Below, in pieces: positions 1-10,414 of a stretch of 64,000 bases of DNA (position 1 is its first letter; each line of letters opens with the position of its first letter). The stretch lies in the NCBI GenBank assembly GCA_020002185.1, contig CM034532.1:26223453-26287452 (forward strand). The letters are read 5' to 3'. Below the pieces are notes generated by a model. It was given only the letters and a program-made list of their open reading frames with translations, made no database searches and was not told where the DNA came from. The translations under genes were made by a program, and so were the position numbers. The stretch comes from Paraescarpia echinospica. Lineage: Eukaryota; Annelida; Polychaeta; Sabellida; Siboglinidae.

Positions 1-248
1 TGTACACGTTTCTCTCCTTTTTTACCTGTCTCCCTGGGCTCCCTGTTGTCTTGCCTTTCTATCTGTCTGCCTGTCTTCCTGTCTGCCTGTCTGCCTGTCT
101 GCCTGTCTGCCTGTCTGCCTGTCTGCCTGTCTGCCTGTCTGCCTGTCTGCCTGTCTGCCTGTATGCCTGTATGCCTGTCTGCCTGTCTGCCTGTCTGGCT
201 ATGTGCCTGTCTGCCTGTCTGCCTGTCTGCATGTGTGCCCGTCTGCCC

Positions 249-284
<36 letters not shown>

Positions 285-652
285 GTCTCTCTCTCTCTCC
301 CTCTCTCTATCTCTTCTCTCTGTCTGTCTGTCTGTCTGGCTGGCTCTGTCTGTACATCTGTACAATTTCTCTCCGTTTCTACCTGTCTCCCTGGGCTCCC
401 TGTTGTCTTGCCTTTCTATCTGTCTTCCTGTCTTCCTCTCTGCCTGTCTGCCTGTCTGCCTGTCTGCCTGTCTGCCTGTCTGCCTGTCTGCCTGTCTGCC
501 TGTCTGCCTGTCTGCCTGTCTGCCTGTCTGCCTGTCTGCCTGTCTGCCTGTCTGCCTGTCTGCCTGTCTGGCTATGTGCCTGTCTGCCTGTCTGCCTGTC
601 TGCCTGTCTGCATGTGTGCCCGTCTGCCCGCCTGTCTGTCTGTCTGTCTCTC

Positions 653-736
<84 letters not shown>

Positions 737-1098
737 TCTCTATCTCTCCTTCTTGTCTGTCTGTCTGGCTGGCTCTTTTCAGCGTGAACCATTGCTTCTC
801 CCTTTTCTACCTGTCTCCCTAATTCCTGTTGTTCCTGCCTTTCTATCTGTCTGCCTGTCTGTCTGTCTACCTGTCTGCCTGTCTGCCTGTTCGCCTGCCC
901 TCGCCCGCCCTGCTCGGTTCGCCTGTCTGCCTGTCTGGCTATGTGCCTGCTCTTGCCTGTCTGCCTGTCTGCCTGTCTCGCCTGTGCCCGTCTGCCTCCG
1001 TCTGCCCGTCTCGTCTGTCTGTCTGTCCGCCCCTCTCTGTCTCTCTCCCTCTCTATCTCTCCTCTCTCTCTCTCTCTTTCTCTCCCACTCCTCTCTAT

Positions 1099-1132
<34 letters not shown>

Positions 1133-1313
1133 ATTCTCTCTCCCACGCTCTATCTCTGTCTCTCTCTCTCTCCCTCTCTCTATCTCTTCTCTCTCTCTTT
1201 CTCTCCCTCTCTCTCTCTCTATCTCCCCCCTCTCTCTCTCCTTCTCTGTCTGTCTGTCTGGCTGGCTCTGTCTGTACATCTGTTCACGTTTCTCTCCCTT
1301 TCTACCTGTCTAA
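1..1313. repeat. CTGC/CTGT and CT-rich simple-sequence tract
   Basis: This tract is made almost entirely of CTGTCTGC, CTGT and CT repeats. A block of about 360 bp recurs at roughly 1-360, 370-780 and 790-1300, each copy ending in a similar TGTACATCTGT or TTTCTACCTGTC segment. All six frames give long Cys/Leu/Ser- or Arg/Glu-rich open frames that come only from the repeat, so I call no protein here. It ends where similarity with the intron of mucin B begins (about 1314). It probably lies within an intron or 5' flank of mucin A. Confidence 0.9.
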
Positions 1314-2044
1314 AATACTCCCAATTTTTGGTAATTAATTTCCCACTCTGTGCTCCTAATCTGCCAACAAACGAATTAACAATGTAGGGATTGCATAAGA
1401 AATAAAACATGTTGTTGCACGACAGTAGTGGTATTGGTGTTATAATCTGGTGCTTGTGACTTGATGTTTGTAATACAATTGATCTTTTAATGGGAATCTC
1501 CAAACCAAATACAAATATTCCAACGTTTATGTTGAAGCCGGATTATGTTACGGAAATGTTTGATAATGTTAAGTTACCAGTCGGAATCTGTTGTTGTGTT
1601 CATCGGAGCTTTTGACACTTTCACGAAGACTTTATCAGCTTTCTTGTGTGTTTCTCTCGATTGTCAAGTGACGCCATTGATATTTGTCACATGACTAAGT
1701 GTGTCTGGTTAGACTGTGCATGTTTGCAATATACAATGTGCTGTAAGACTATTGGGCCTGCAAAAGGGATCCTGCATACATCAGAAGGTTATATACATAT
1801 CAAATCATGGCTAGGTACAGCATCGCCTGAATACGATTTAGCCGACACGCCGTCTATATATATTGATTCTATTTGGATGTTGCGATCAGTGTTCTAGGTT
1901 GGATCTGATCACTTGTAGTCTGACTGACTAACTAACCGACGTATCTGTTTTGTCCCGTGTCTCTGTCTTAGATGTTGGCCAACGTGTACACGTAGTGTTA
2001 TATGCATTGGAGCTATGCTGCATTTCTGTAATGTCCGGTCGTAG

Positions 2045-2191
2045 GCTCTGAGACGTGCACGGGCCACCTCGACCAGAACGGCAATGTGTACTACACCCGG
2101 TCCACGACACTCGGCGGAAAGACAGAGGCCTGCGTGGAACAAACGGATGTCCAGCTAAATCACCTTATCTTCCGCAAGACAAAGGAAGGAG
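2045..2191 (+). CDS. Mucin A exon a: small extracellular module
   Basis: A 147-base phase 1-1 exon between ..gtag and gtgagt. It encodes a module with ETCTGHLDQNGNVYY near its start and two further conserved features, EACVEQ and HLIFRK. It is nearly identical to 22476-22622 of mucin B. The domain family is not recognised. Confidence 0.8.
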
Positions 2192-2508
2192 GTGAGTGCC
2201 GGCTCTAAATCCCAACACACATTGATAACATCGGACAATTAAAACTCCACTCGAGTAACAATTATAATGATCAAATACATAATATAGCAACCAGGAACAT
2301 ATAACTTAATATACTTTAAAGAAATATTAATTGGATAGGATGCCTTATATGCAACTGATGGTCATGAATATTGCAAGAGAGATCTCATGTCTCATTTTCA
2401 AACTGTATTTCAACACAGTGAAGTTCTACACGAGCGAGGTCTCGACAACACATTTCCACACAATATTGTCCTGTCATTGTATATATAAAGTGTATATCAG
2501 TATATGAC

Positions 2509-2545
<37 letters not shown>

Positions 2546-4769
2546 TTGAACTGTCCGTGATTATGATGTGTGCCTTCAGTGTCATAAATTGGCAGTCAAT
2601 GGTAAAATATTTTATTCTTGGCTGGCTACGGTTGAAAATATTCATATATTTATAGAGGTGCCTACTTCTGAGCTCTTGTTCACCATCCCCGATGATGAGT
2701 GATGTGCATGTTAGTCATAGTTGATGACCATGTTAGTCATAGTTGATAACCATGTTAGTCATAGTTGATAACCATGTTAGTCATAGTTGATGACCATGTT
2801 AGTCATAGTTGATAACCATGTTAGTCATAGTTGATAACCATGTTAGTCATAGTTGATAACCATGTTAGTCATAGTTGATAACCATGTTAGTCATAGTTGA
2901 TAACCATGTCATAGTTGATAACCATGTTAGTCATAGTTGATAACCATGTTAGTCATAGTTGATAACCATGTTAGTCATAGTTGATGACCATGTTAGTCAT
3001 AGTTGATAACCATGTTAGTCATAGTTGATGACCATGTTAGTCATAGTTGATGACCATGTTAGTCATAGTTGATAACCATGTTAGTCATAGTTGATGACCA
3101 TGTTAGTCATAGTTGATAACCATGTTAGTCATAGTTGATAACCATGTTAGTCATAGTTGATAACCATGTTAGTCATAGTTGATAACCATGTTAATCATAG
3201 TTGATAACCATGTTAGTCATAGTTGATAACCATGTTGCGCATGTATTCTGTCTCAGTATCCGACAAAGCGACGGCGCGAGACTGTTTGAATACAATTCTT
3301 CCGACCGGACATTCCTACGACATCTTCGTGAAACGTAAGAAAAGTTATTATAATAAATGTCTAGTCTATAAGTTACGTGACACGTGGCTGACATAGCACC
3401 AGCCACCGAAATCTGCATGGTTTCGCATTCTTTGACAGAACCAGGTTATATAATAAATAATACATATTTTAAAATGTTAATGTATGTAAACTAGCCGGCG
3501 CTGTTGACGCCAACTGTTCTTACAAAATATACAAATAGCCATACTTTTCATATTTCAATTATTACTATACTACGTATATCGTGTACTGTTAGTATAACAA
3601 AAATGTCTCTTACTGTCTCGTGTAGATCCGCTGGCAACAAATCTCGTCGGCAAGTCGTGTCCTCTGACCAACGGTCAGTACTACACGACCTACTCTGCCG
3701 GACCGGGCGAGCAGGACAAGTGTCTGGGAGACGCCAATTCTGTCGCAGTCGTCAACGGAGACACGATCGCCTTCGACACGTGTGGCACAGGCGACACACA
3801 AAGTACGCTTCTGACAATTGTTTTACAATTTGACACGCATTGCAATATATGATAATAATAATAACCTTCCATTGCGCCTGTGTCCTCATGAACCCTAGCT
3901 CAGAGGAACAAAAATGGCGGCGGTTGGCAGATGATGAATTATGAAGCGTAGAATCTTCGGTGATGTGTTTAGTTTCAAAATTTACAACAATAATTATTGT
4001 AAATATTAGCAACGTTGATGGCGAACACAAGAACCTATGACGTTTACAACGTTACATTTAGAGGTGCACAATTAAATCAAATACACAGTCATTACAAAAG
4101 TAAACAGCAATGAAATGAGACCCATTAAAAGTTATATATGTAAAGAGAATGGAGCGGTATTTCTCAATAGATACGCGCCACGTACGAAGACAACTAATTT
4201 AGTTAACATGAAATACTATTATCTCCAAACTGCCGTACTATCGGTGTGAGTCGTCACGGAACATACTTATATTTTGTTTAACGTGATTTAAATGAGGGAA
4301 ATGGTAGAAATATGTCTCCTTTTGTTGTGTTGCTCTCGTGGAACCACTGCCACTGTAAGTGGAAGTTGACAACATATCACCGTTTGTGTCAGTACGTGAT
4401 TGCAACACATTTATACACCCAAAGCAAACACCGAGATAGCAAAGTGGACTGGAAAGTCTTTGACTTATGGAGGCTGCAACCGTTTGTCTACGTTTGTCTA
4501 ATATTGCCATATGGTTTTTTTTCTCAAAATGTTTTAACTGAGAATCAGCATGTTGCTTAGCCTTGTGCGAGTATAATATAAACCCCGTGTTGTTGCGTTT
4601 ACGCCAGAAAATGGCGTAACAACGACAACGACAACAACGACAATTACCACCCCGACTACTACGACACCTCCACCAACCACTGCAACAACAACAGCTACCA
4701 CTACAGGAACAACTAGAACCAAACCAACAACGACAACAGCAGCTACCACTAAAGCGCCAACTAGTACCA

Positions 4770-4811
<42 letters not shown>

Positions 4812-7800
4812 CTACAAATAAAGCGCCAGCCACTTCCACAACAACAACGCCTGCCACTAAAACACCAACCACCATCACTACAACAACAACAAAAACAACA
4901 CCAACCACCACCACTGCCACAACAACAACAACACCAACAACCACCACTGCCAGAACAACAACAACAACACCAACCACCACCACTGCCACAACAACAACAA
5001 CACCAACCACCACTACTGCCACAACAACAACAACACCAACCACCACCACTGCCACAACAACAACAACACCAACCACCACCACTGCCACAACAACAACACC
5101 AACCACCACCACTGCCACAACAACAACAACACCAACCACCACCACTGCCACAACAACAACAACAACACCAACCACCACCACTGCCACAACAACAACAACT
5201 ACAAGAAAAATATCAACGCCAAAGATGGGCGAAGCTCTCGCGTCACTTCAGAATGACGTAATTATGCACGTCGAGTTTGGGTTTGCGCGTAGATACGACA
5301 TCTATTTCGCGATAACGTGTCACTATTCGCTGACGTCATGCGTTCACAGACGGCAGAGAAGATGGGTGTCAGCGTGAAACGAATCAAGGGCGTCGAGGTC
5401 TACAAGGGTACGTCGTAACTGTCAGCATAGCTCGATAACCTTCAAACACCCGAAGTGTAGTACATATGTCACGCAGTAATATAAATACAAGGAATGTTTT
5501 TAAAGCAACTAGAATTGTGTCATTAAAGTGCTGGTTGGATGTAAGATCGGGTGGAAGGTCGGAAGAGAATAAAATGTAACAAAACACTGACAAGATTATC
5601 CAGATAGAGAAACAAATCCATATGGCAAGTGGACAAAGACACACTTGGCTTATGGATTTGCCGTCTACATATCAGTCTGTTTGTCTGCTTGCCTATCTGT
5701 CTGTCTGTCTGTCGGTCTATCTCGATCGATCGATCCATCCGTCCGTCCGTCCGTCCGTCCGTCAGCCCGCCCTTCCGCCCTTCCGCCCTTCAGCCCGCTC
5801 TTCCCCCTTCCGCCCGCCAGCCCGTCCATCCACCCAGAGGGTGATGACATTCACACGCATTCTTGAGAACACATTGTCTAAAACGTGTGATACTATTGTA
5901 GGCAGCATCATCGTGCGGTTCACCATTCTTCCACCCGGTGGCGTTGGTGTCTCATCGGCTGTAGCTGTTGCCAAATTCAAGTCACTGGTTGAGTCGAGTC
6001 AACTCGTGATGACAGCGCCGGGAGGCTCGACGATCACGGCCACGCCCATCTGGTTCCATTTGTGGACAGGTGAAGTCACATTAAGTGTGAACTGGTAGAT
6101 AAAAAATAGAGTCACCACGTAAAGTCGCTATCATCGTACACAATCAGTCATTGCGTGTAGGCGTAGGTTGGCAATGCATTAACAGTACCGTCAACGCTTT
6201 AATCTTAAGCTAAGTACGCGTTTGATCAAATACAAACCCACAAACCGAAGCATTGTTATTGACCCGTCAATGTGCATATACTAGAGGCACCGCCATGTTC
6301 AAGTCACTTCGCAAACAATAGGATTTTTCACTATTTATTTTTTTATTTTTGTATATATATTTAAATAACCTTCGTTGTTGAATAAAATGCACCCGAAAAT
6401 ATATGCAGCCCAGTAACCCAGTGTATTGTATTTTCAGTTGTGTATAAACGAACAGCATATTACTTGTAGATATGCATACCTGAAATTGTTGCATATGATA
6501 TACAAGTTATTGTGTAACGGCAACGTTGTGCTTTAAGACACATTGTCTGTAAGATGCCTTGCACTTGATTCAAAGTTAAACCCATGAATCAAATGTTTCA
6601 GCGGAACGAGACTGCCTAAAAGGACCGTGCGAGAACGGCGGCCACTGCGTCGTATACGACTGGCAGATGATGTGTCTGTGTACGCAAGGCTTCAGCGGAA
6701 CTTACTGCAACGTCTCAACTCTGCACCTGTCACCGGAAAATGCGCGCGCAATCACGATCTTCATCGGCGTCCTTTCCGGTTCGATCCTCCTCATCACATT
6801 GCTCGCTGTCGCCATCTGCCGGTAGAGTACATTGTTTGTCGCTAAGCCATTTTAAATAGCAACGAGAACCAGTTTTCTTTCTACATTTCACGACAATTCT
6901 CATATTCACGTTTTCTTTCCACGTTTCACGACAATTCTCATATTCACGTTTGACGTGAGGTGGCAGTTATTCATTGGATACTGTAATGTCACTTACATGT
7001 TGCAGTCGTATTTGAATAACGTGACACGGCGCTCCATCCCTGTCACGTACACTAGCGTTACTATCCAGATTTCTCTTGTGTTTAATCTTCTGACAACATG
7101 CCCAATGTCACGTACATTGGTGGCATGAATCTTGTGACTAAATATCGTACAGACGCTACACACTTTCCAAACATAACCAATTTCATTGCAGATCAAATGC
7201 AGCCAGATCGTCACCTTTGTGATAAACACTTAATAATGCCTGCCTTTCATACCAACTGTATCTTGTTATCCACAGAACTCGCATAGACGACTATTCGACG
7301 CGATATAAACAGCCAGCCGACGACCCATTCCCCGAAGAAATGTATCTTTATAAAGGGAACGATTATGTCGACGTGCATCCAGTTACGGAATATACTGGAA
7401 ACGGCAAAAGTACAACAACCAAGCCGCCTCCATCGCCCGACACTCCTGTCTACCAACAGTCTTCGAAGGTGGTGCCTAGGGCTAACGGGGCTACGGTTAT
7501 CAGTGTCGCAGCCATTTCGGCGCATACTGCAAACGAATATTCACGCGCCGATCTCACAATTGAGACTCTGCAAAGCGGCTCAACAGTGATAGAAATCCCG
7601 TACGAACCAACAGTTCCCCAGACAACAGAGTACAAAGTCGATATCGCCATTACGGAAGCGGAACAAAAAACAGCCGAGGAGTATCCGACACCAGAGGAAA
7701 AAGAAGATGACAGTGACTACAAAACACCCGGTGACAATGTTGCCGATGACAACCAGACACCAGAAGACAAAGTTGACGGGGACAACCAGACACTAGAAGA

Positions 7801-8116
7801 AAATGTTGACGAAGACAATCAGGAACCAGAAGACAATGCTGACGATGAAGACCAGACACCAGAAGACAATGTTGACGGTGACAACCAGGAACCAGAAGAC
7901 AATGCTGACGATGATAGCCAGACACCAGAAGACAATGCTGACGATGACAACCAAGAACCAGAAGACAATGCTGACGATGACAACCAGACACCAGAAGACA
8001 ATGCTGACAATGACAACCAGACATCAGAAGACAGTTCTGACAGTGACAACCAAACACCAGAAGACAATGCTGACGATGACAACCAAACACCAAAGGATAA
8101 TGTTGACGATAACTAA
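2045..8116 (+). CDS. Mucin A: SEA/EGF type I membrane mucin, 5' partial, with one-base frameshift
   Basis: Exons seen: 2045-2191, 3257-3334, 3626-3802, 4608-5407, 5902-6069, 6602-6821 and 7276-8116. All are bounded by AG/GT, and the introns are phase 1 except the last, which is phase 2. In order the product has three small cysteine-containing extracellular modules, a Thr/Pro mucin segment, a SEA domain with a GSIIV cleavage-type motif, a six-cysteine EGF-like domain, a transmembrane helix and a 280-residue tail with acidic repeats. This is the layout of a cleaved cell-surface mucin. Compared with mucin B (17588-31518), the exon at 4608-5407 is one base short of the length that keeps the frame, giving a stop at 5375-5377. 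The gene is therefore either a pseudogene, a truncated secreted form, or affected by an assembly error. Upstream exons (signal peptide, chitin-binding-like domain) would lie left of the window if they exist. I do not know its specific ligand or role. Confidence 0.75.
2513..2541. repeat. (TA)n microsatellite in mucin A intron
   Basis: A short run of alternating TA. The same intron position in mucin B carries a (CA)n tract of more than 100 bp (about 22954-23060). Confidence 0.85.
2704..3234 (+). repeat. 22-bp minisatellite, about 24 copies
   Basis: Direct head-to-tail copies of a 22-bp unit (CATGTTAGTCATAGTTGATA + AC). Variant units have GATGAC instead of GATAAC, and one is shortened near 2908. 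It lies in the intron between exons a and b of mucin A. The same array in mucin B has only about 7 copies. There are no spacers between units, so this is a VNTR and not a CRISPR array. Confidence 0.95.
3257..3334 (+). CDS. Mucin A exon b
   Basis: A 78-base phase 1-1 exon after a clear acceptor (ctgtctcag) and before gtaaga. It encodes 26 residues including ARDCLNTILPTGHSYDIF and is identical in reading to 23414-23491 of mucin B. Confidence 0.8.
3626..3802 (+). CDS. Mucin A exon c: small extracellular module
   Basis: A 177-base phase 1-1 exon (acceptor cgtgtag, donor gtacgc). It encodes a module with GKSCPLTNGQYYTTYS, then EQDKCLG, then DTCGTG, so it has three cysteines and a conserved aromatic stretch. 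It matches 23783-23959 of mucin B with very few changes. I do not recognise the fold. Confidence 0.8.
4608..5407 (+). CDS. Mucin A exon d: Thr-rich mucin segment and N-terminal half of SEA, frameshifted
   Basis: After the acceptor at 4606-4607 the frame runs NGVTTTT into about 190 residues of Thr/Pro-rich sequence, expected to be heavily O-glycosylated. It includes a run of about 11 Ala codons (GCA)n near 4769-4803. From about 5200 it enters the SEA domain (KMGEALASLQNDVIMHVEFG). At about 5304-5312 the sequence has nine bases where mucin B has ten (25974-25983). The frame shifts and meets TGA at 5375-5377. The exon is 800 bases long, where 801 would keep the phase. Compared with mucin B it also lacks the two exons and globular module that precede the mucin segment there. 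Confidence 0.75.
5902..6069 (+). CDS. Mucin A exon e: C-terminal half of SEA domain
   Basis: A 168-base exon. The split glycine codon joins to SIIVRFTILPPGG, giving the GSIIV motif at which SEA domains typically self-cleave between Gly and Ser. The rest (SSAVAVAKFKSLVES..., then VMTAPGGSTITA) resembles the second half of a SEA fold. It is noticeably more diverged from mucin B (26558-26725) than the exons upstream. Confidence 0.75.
6602..6821 (+). CDS. Mucin A exon f: EGF-like domain and transmembrane helix
   Basis: The frame reads AERDCLKGPCENGGHC, then MMCLCTQGFSGTYC. This is the six-cysteine spacing of an EGF-like domain, including the C-x-C and GFxGxYC signature. After a short linker a hydrophobic stretch (ITIFIGVLSGSILLITLLAV) forms the membrane span, followed by CR and a phase-2 donor (gtagag). 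Mucin B has no EGF exon at the corresponding place. Confidence 0.85.
7276..8116 (+). CDS. Mucin A exon g: cytoplasmic tail with acidic 11-residue repeats
   Basis: The exon opens after tatccacag, completes an Arg codon and runs 279 more residues to TAA at 8114-8116. The membrane-proximal part has several tyrosines in acidic or polar surroundings (DDYSTRY, MYLYKGNDYVDV, PVYQQS, NEYSRADL). YVDV resembles an SH2-binding YxxV site, but this is inference. From about 7720 to the stop there are roughly 11 tandem copies of an 11-residue unit of the form DNQTPEDNADD. The long open frame, with no stops in spite of the upstream frameshift, suggests recent constraint. The opposite strand is also open but reads as an antisense shadow. 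Confidence 0.8.
7726..8113 (+). repeat. 33-bp coding repeat (acidic 11-mer) in mucin A tail
   Basis: Imperfect direct repeats of about 33 bp encode Asp/Glu/Asn-rich 11-mers, with T/E and N/K substitutions between units. Every unit length is a multiple of three, so the frame is kept. Confidence 0.9.
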
Positions 8117-9234
8117 ACAGCTGACGATAACACGCATGTATCACAGGACACAGAAGATTATGTAATGATCTTTTGTTAAAGGACAAAGACACAACAGACG
8201 ATTCAATAATTCTTGTAAAATAATGTATCCTGCATATATGACACGAAATTATTACGATCAAAAATAGTTGGAAAACATCTACGCCAACAGCCCTGGTAAA
8301 CAGAATTTTTTGGTACAGACACTGTTATCGTATACATGATGCGAACAATGTTAGTCAATATGCAGGCACTGGAATTAAGGCAAACTGTCGATTAAGGCAT
8401 AGACCATTCGCAGTTCACCTTGCAGCAATAACGAATGGCTGGTTACTCTAATCACTGCTAAGACGTGTAAGATATTGTAGTTGATACCAATGGCCAATCT
8501 TTGTCAAATGACGCCGATTGCAAAAACAGCAGTAGGCCTTCTTATGCAGCACTGCTTGAATAACAGCTTTACCATGCTTTTGGGGGTAATCCTTGATGAT
8601 AACTGGGATGTTCAGCTGTATATAATCATGTCTAATAATGGCGATATAGAGATAGGTACCTAATAGAAATGCACAATATACCATTGCTCATAATCAAAAC
8701 TAATATTAATTAGATATTGGTGAGTATAGTCATAGCTAATATATTGTAACATAATGTAACCGTGTAGTTAGTTATTTGTATGATATTGTTGACTGTAACT
8801 ATTGCTAATACCATAAACAAAATAAATCTTGCTATGCCAATTACTAAACCTTGTTTGGTTTATATGTACGTAGGAAATGTTACAGTTTCTGCCTGCACAG
8901 AGAATATAACGAATGTTCCTAGACATGTCTGATCTACGAAAGCACATTAGAGAAAGTACCATCTGTCATCACGTGGAGGAAAGAAGAGCAGAACTATGCT
9001 CTGTCAGAGTTTAGGGATAACGTGTTCATATACTACAGTCAATATAAAACGGCAGTTTCTTTCTTCTTTAGGAGCATTGAACATGACTGTGCACTCAAAA
9101 TGCCGCTATTTGGATGACGTAAAAACTAAACGTCAACCATTGTATATATGTTGTCGATTGTTTTACGGATTGTTTATATTTGTATGTATAATTTATACAA
9201 TTCCAAATCATTTTCCGAAAATATCTACCTACCT
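8117..9234. other. 3' flank of mucin A; no gene seen
   Basis: AT-rich sequence following the mucin A stop codon. Its first 700 bases are probably 3' UTR. I saw no further exon or repeat of note. Confidence 0.5.
8821..8826 (+). terminator. Candidate poly(A) signal for mucin A
   Basis: The first clear AATAAA downstream of the mucin A stop, about 700 bases after it. It is assigned by position only. Confidence 0.4.
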
Positions 9235-10414
9235 ACCATCAATATCGTCTACTTAGATTTTCAAAAAGCTTTCGACAAAGTACCACATCAAAGATTACTG
9301 CTTAAACTAAATGCCCATGGCATAGGAAATGGTATAATAAACTGGATAGAAAAATGGCTGATTGACAGAAGACAACGTGTAGTAGTTGATGGGGAAGCTT
9401 CACACTGGAAATCGGTATTGAGTGGGGTACCACAGGGATCAGTACTAGGACGTATATTATTCTTAATATATATCAACGATTTGGATGATGAAATAACAAG
9501 CAAGGTGTTGAAATTTGCGGATGATACAGTGTTTAGAAGGATTAAAAATGATGGAGATAGACAACATTTACAAGATGATCTTAACAAGTTGATCAAATGG
9601 TCTGAAAAGTGGCAAATGCTGTTCAATTTTGGGAAATGTAAATGCCTCAAAGCAAGACATGGGAACGAAGAGGTAGAATATAAAATGGGGGGTACTGTAA
9701 AAGTACTACTGTAAAAGAAAAGGACTTAGGGTTAACCATTAGTGCTGATATGAAGGTTTCAGAGCAGTGCGGAATTGCAGCTTCAAAGAGAAATCAAATC
9801 CTTGTATTAATTAGGCGAAACATAACGTATAAGGAAAAAGAGCTAATAATACCGCTGTACAAACCAATAGTTAGGCCTCATTTAGAATATTATATTCAAG
9901 CGTGGAGGCCATATCGCAGGAAGGACATATATATGCTAGAAAGAGTACAGAGGAGAGCAACTAAAAAGATACAAAAAATAACGGATCTTAGTTAAGAAAT
10001 ACGCCTAAAAATGCGGTTTAACAACACTAGAGACCTGGAGATTGAGAGGAGATCAGATAGAAGTATTTAAAATAATGAATGGTTATGAAAATATTGATAG
10101 AAATATTTTTTTTCAGTTAAGAAAGATAGAAGGATTAGAGGACATGAAGTCACATTAGCACAGGAGCAGTGTAGATTTGATATAAGGAAGTTCTTATTCT
10201 CACAAAGGACTGTAAATGAATGGAACATATTATCTGCTGATTGTGTGGGTGCTAGTAGCGTGAATATGTTTTAAAATAAAATCGACACATACCTCAGAAG
10301 GGCGGGATACACATAGATAAAAGGGTCGGACTCTCGATAAGCCAAAGGGCTTCCTTGTCCACCTGCCACCTAGAGTTAATTCTCTGGGTGGCAATCTTGT
10401 TAAATCTTGTTAAA
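9235..10414 (+). mobile_element. CR1-like LINE fragment, 3' part, 5'-truncated
   Basis: The sequence enters abruptly in the reverse-transcriptase domain at [19 protein letters not shown] and continues through [17 protein letters not shown] and the FADDT active-site box, stopping at 9712-9714. Further frames hold the C-terminal part (about 9735-10315: RPHLEYYIQAWRPY, then [12 protein letters not shown]). It is the same family as the copy at 40561-43356. The 3' end carries the family tail GCCAAAGGGCTTCCTTGTCC and ends in short ATCTTGTTAA repeats. Several indels and stops make it dead. 5' truncation is usual for target-primed insertion. Confidence 0.9.

Noticed and set aside
46..1387. Long Cys/Leu/Ser-rich and Arg/Glu-rich open frames
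   Set aside because: They arise in every frame from CTGC/CTGT/CT repeats and have no splice or domain support.
2704..3234. CRISPR-like regular repeats
   Set aside because: The 22-bp units are directly adjacent without spacers and the context is an animal intron; it is a VNTR. The same applies to the 40- and 42-bp arrays.
4534..5187. Antisense Val/Gly-rich frame of 217 codons
   Set aside because: It is the reverse complement of the Thr-rich mucin exon. The sense frame is supported by the paralogue and splice sites.
7650..8261. Antisense frame with repeated Cys/His (zinc-finger-like) pattern
   Set aside because: It mirrors the acidic coding repeats of mucin A. The Cys/His spacing does not match a zinc finger, and the sense frame is explained.
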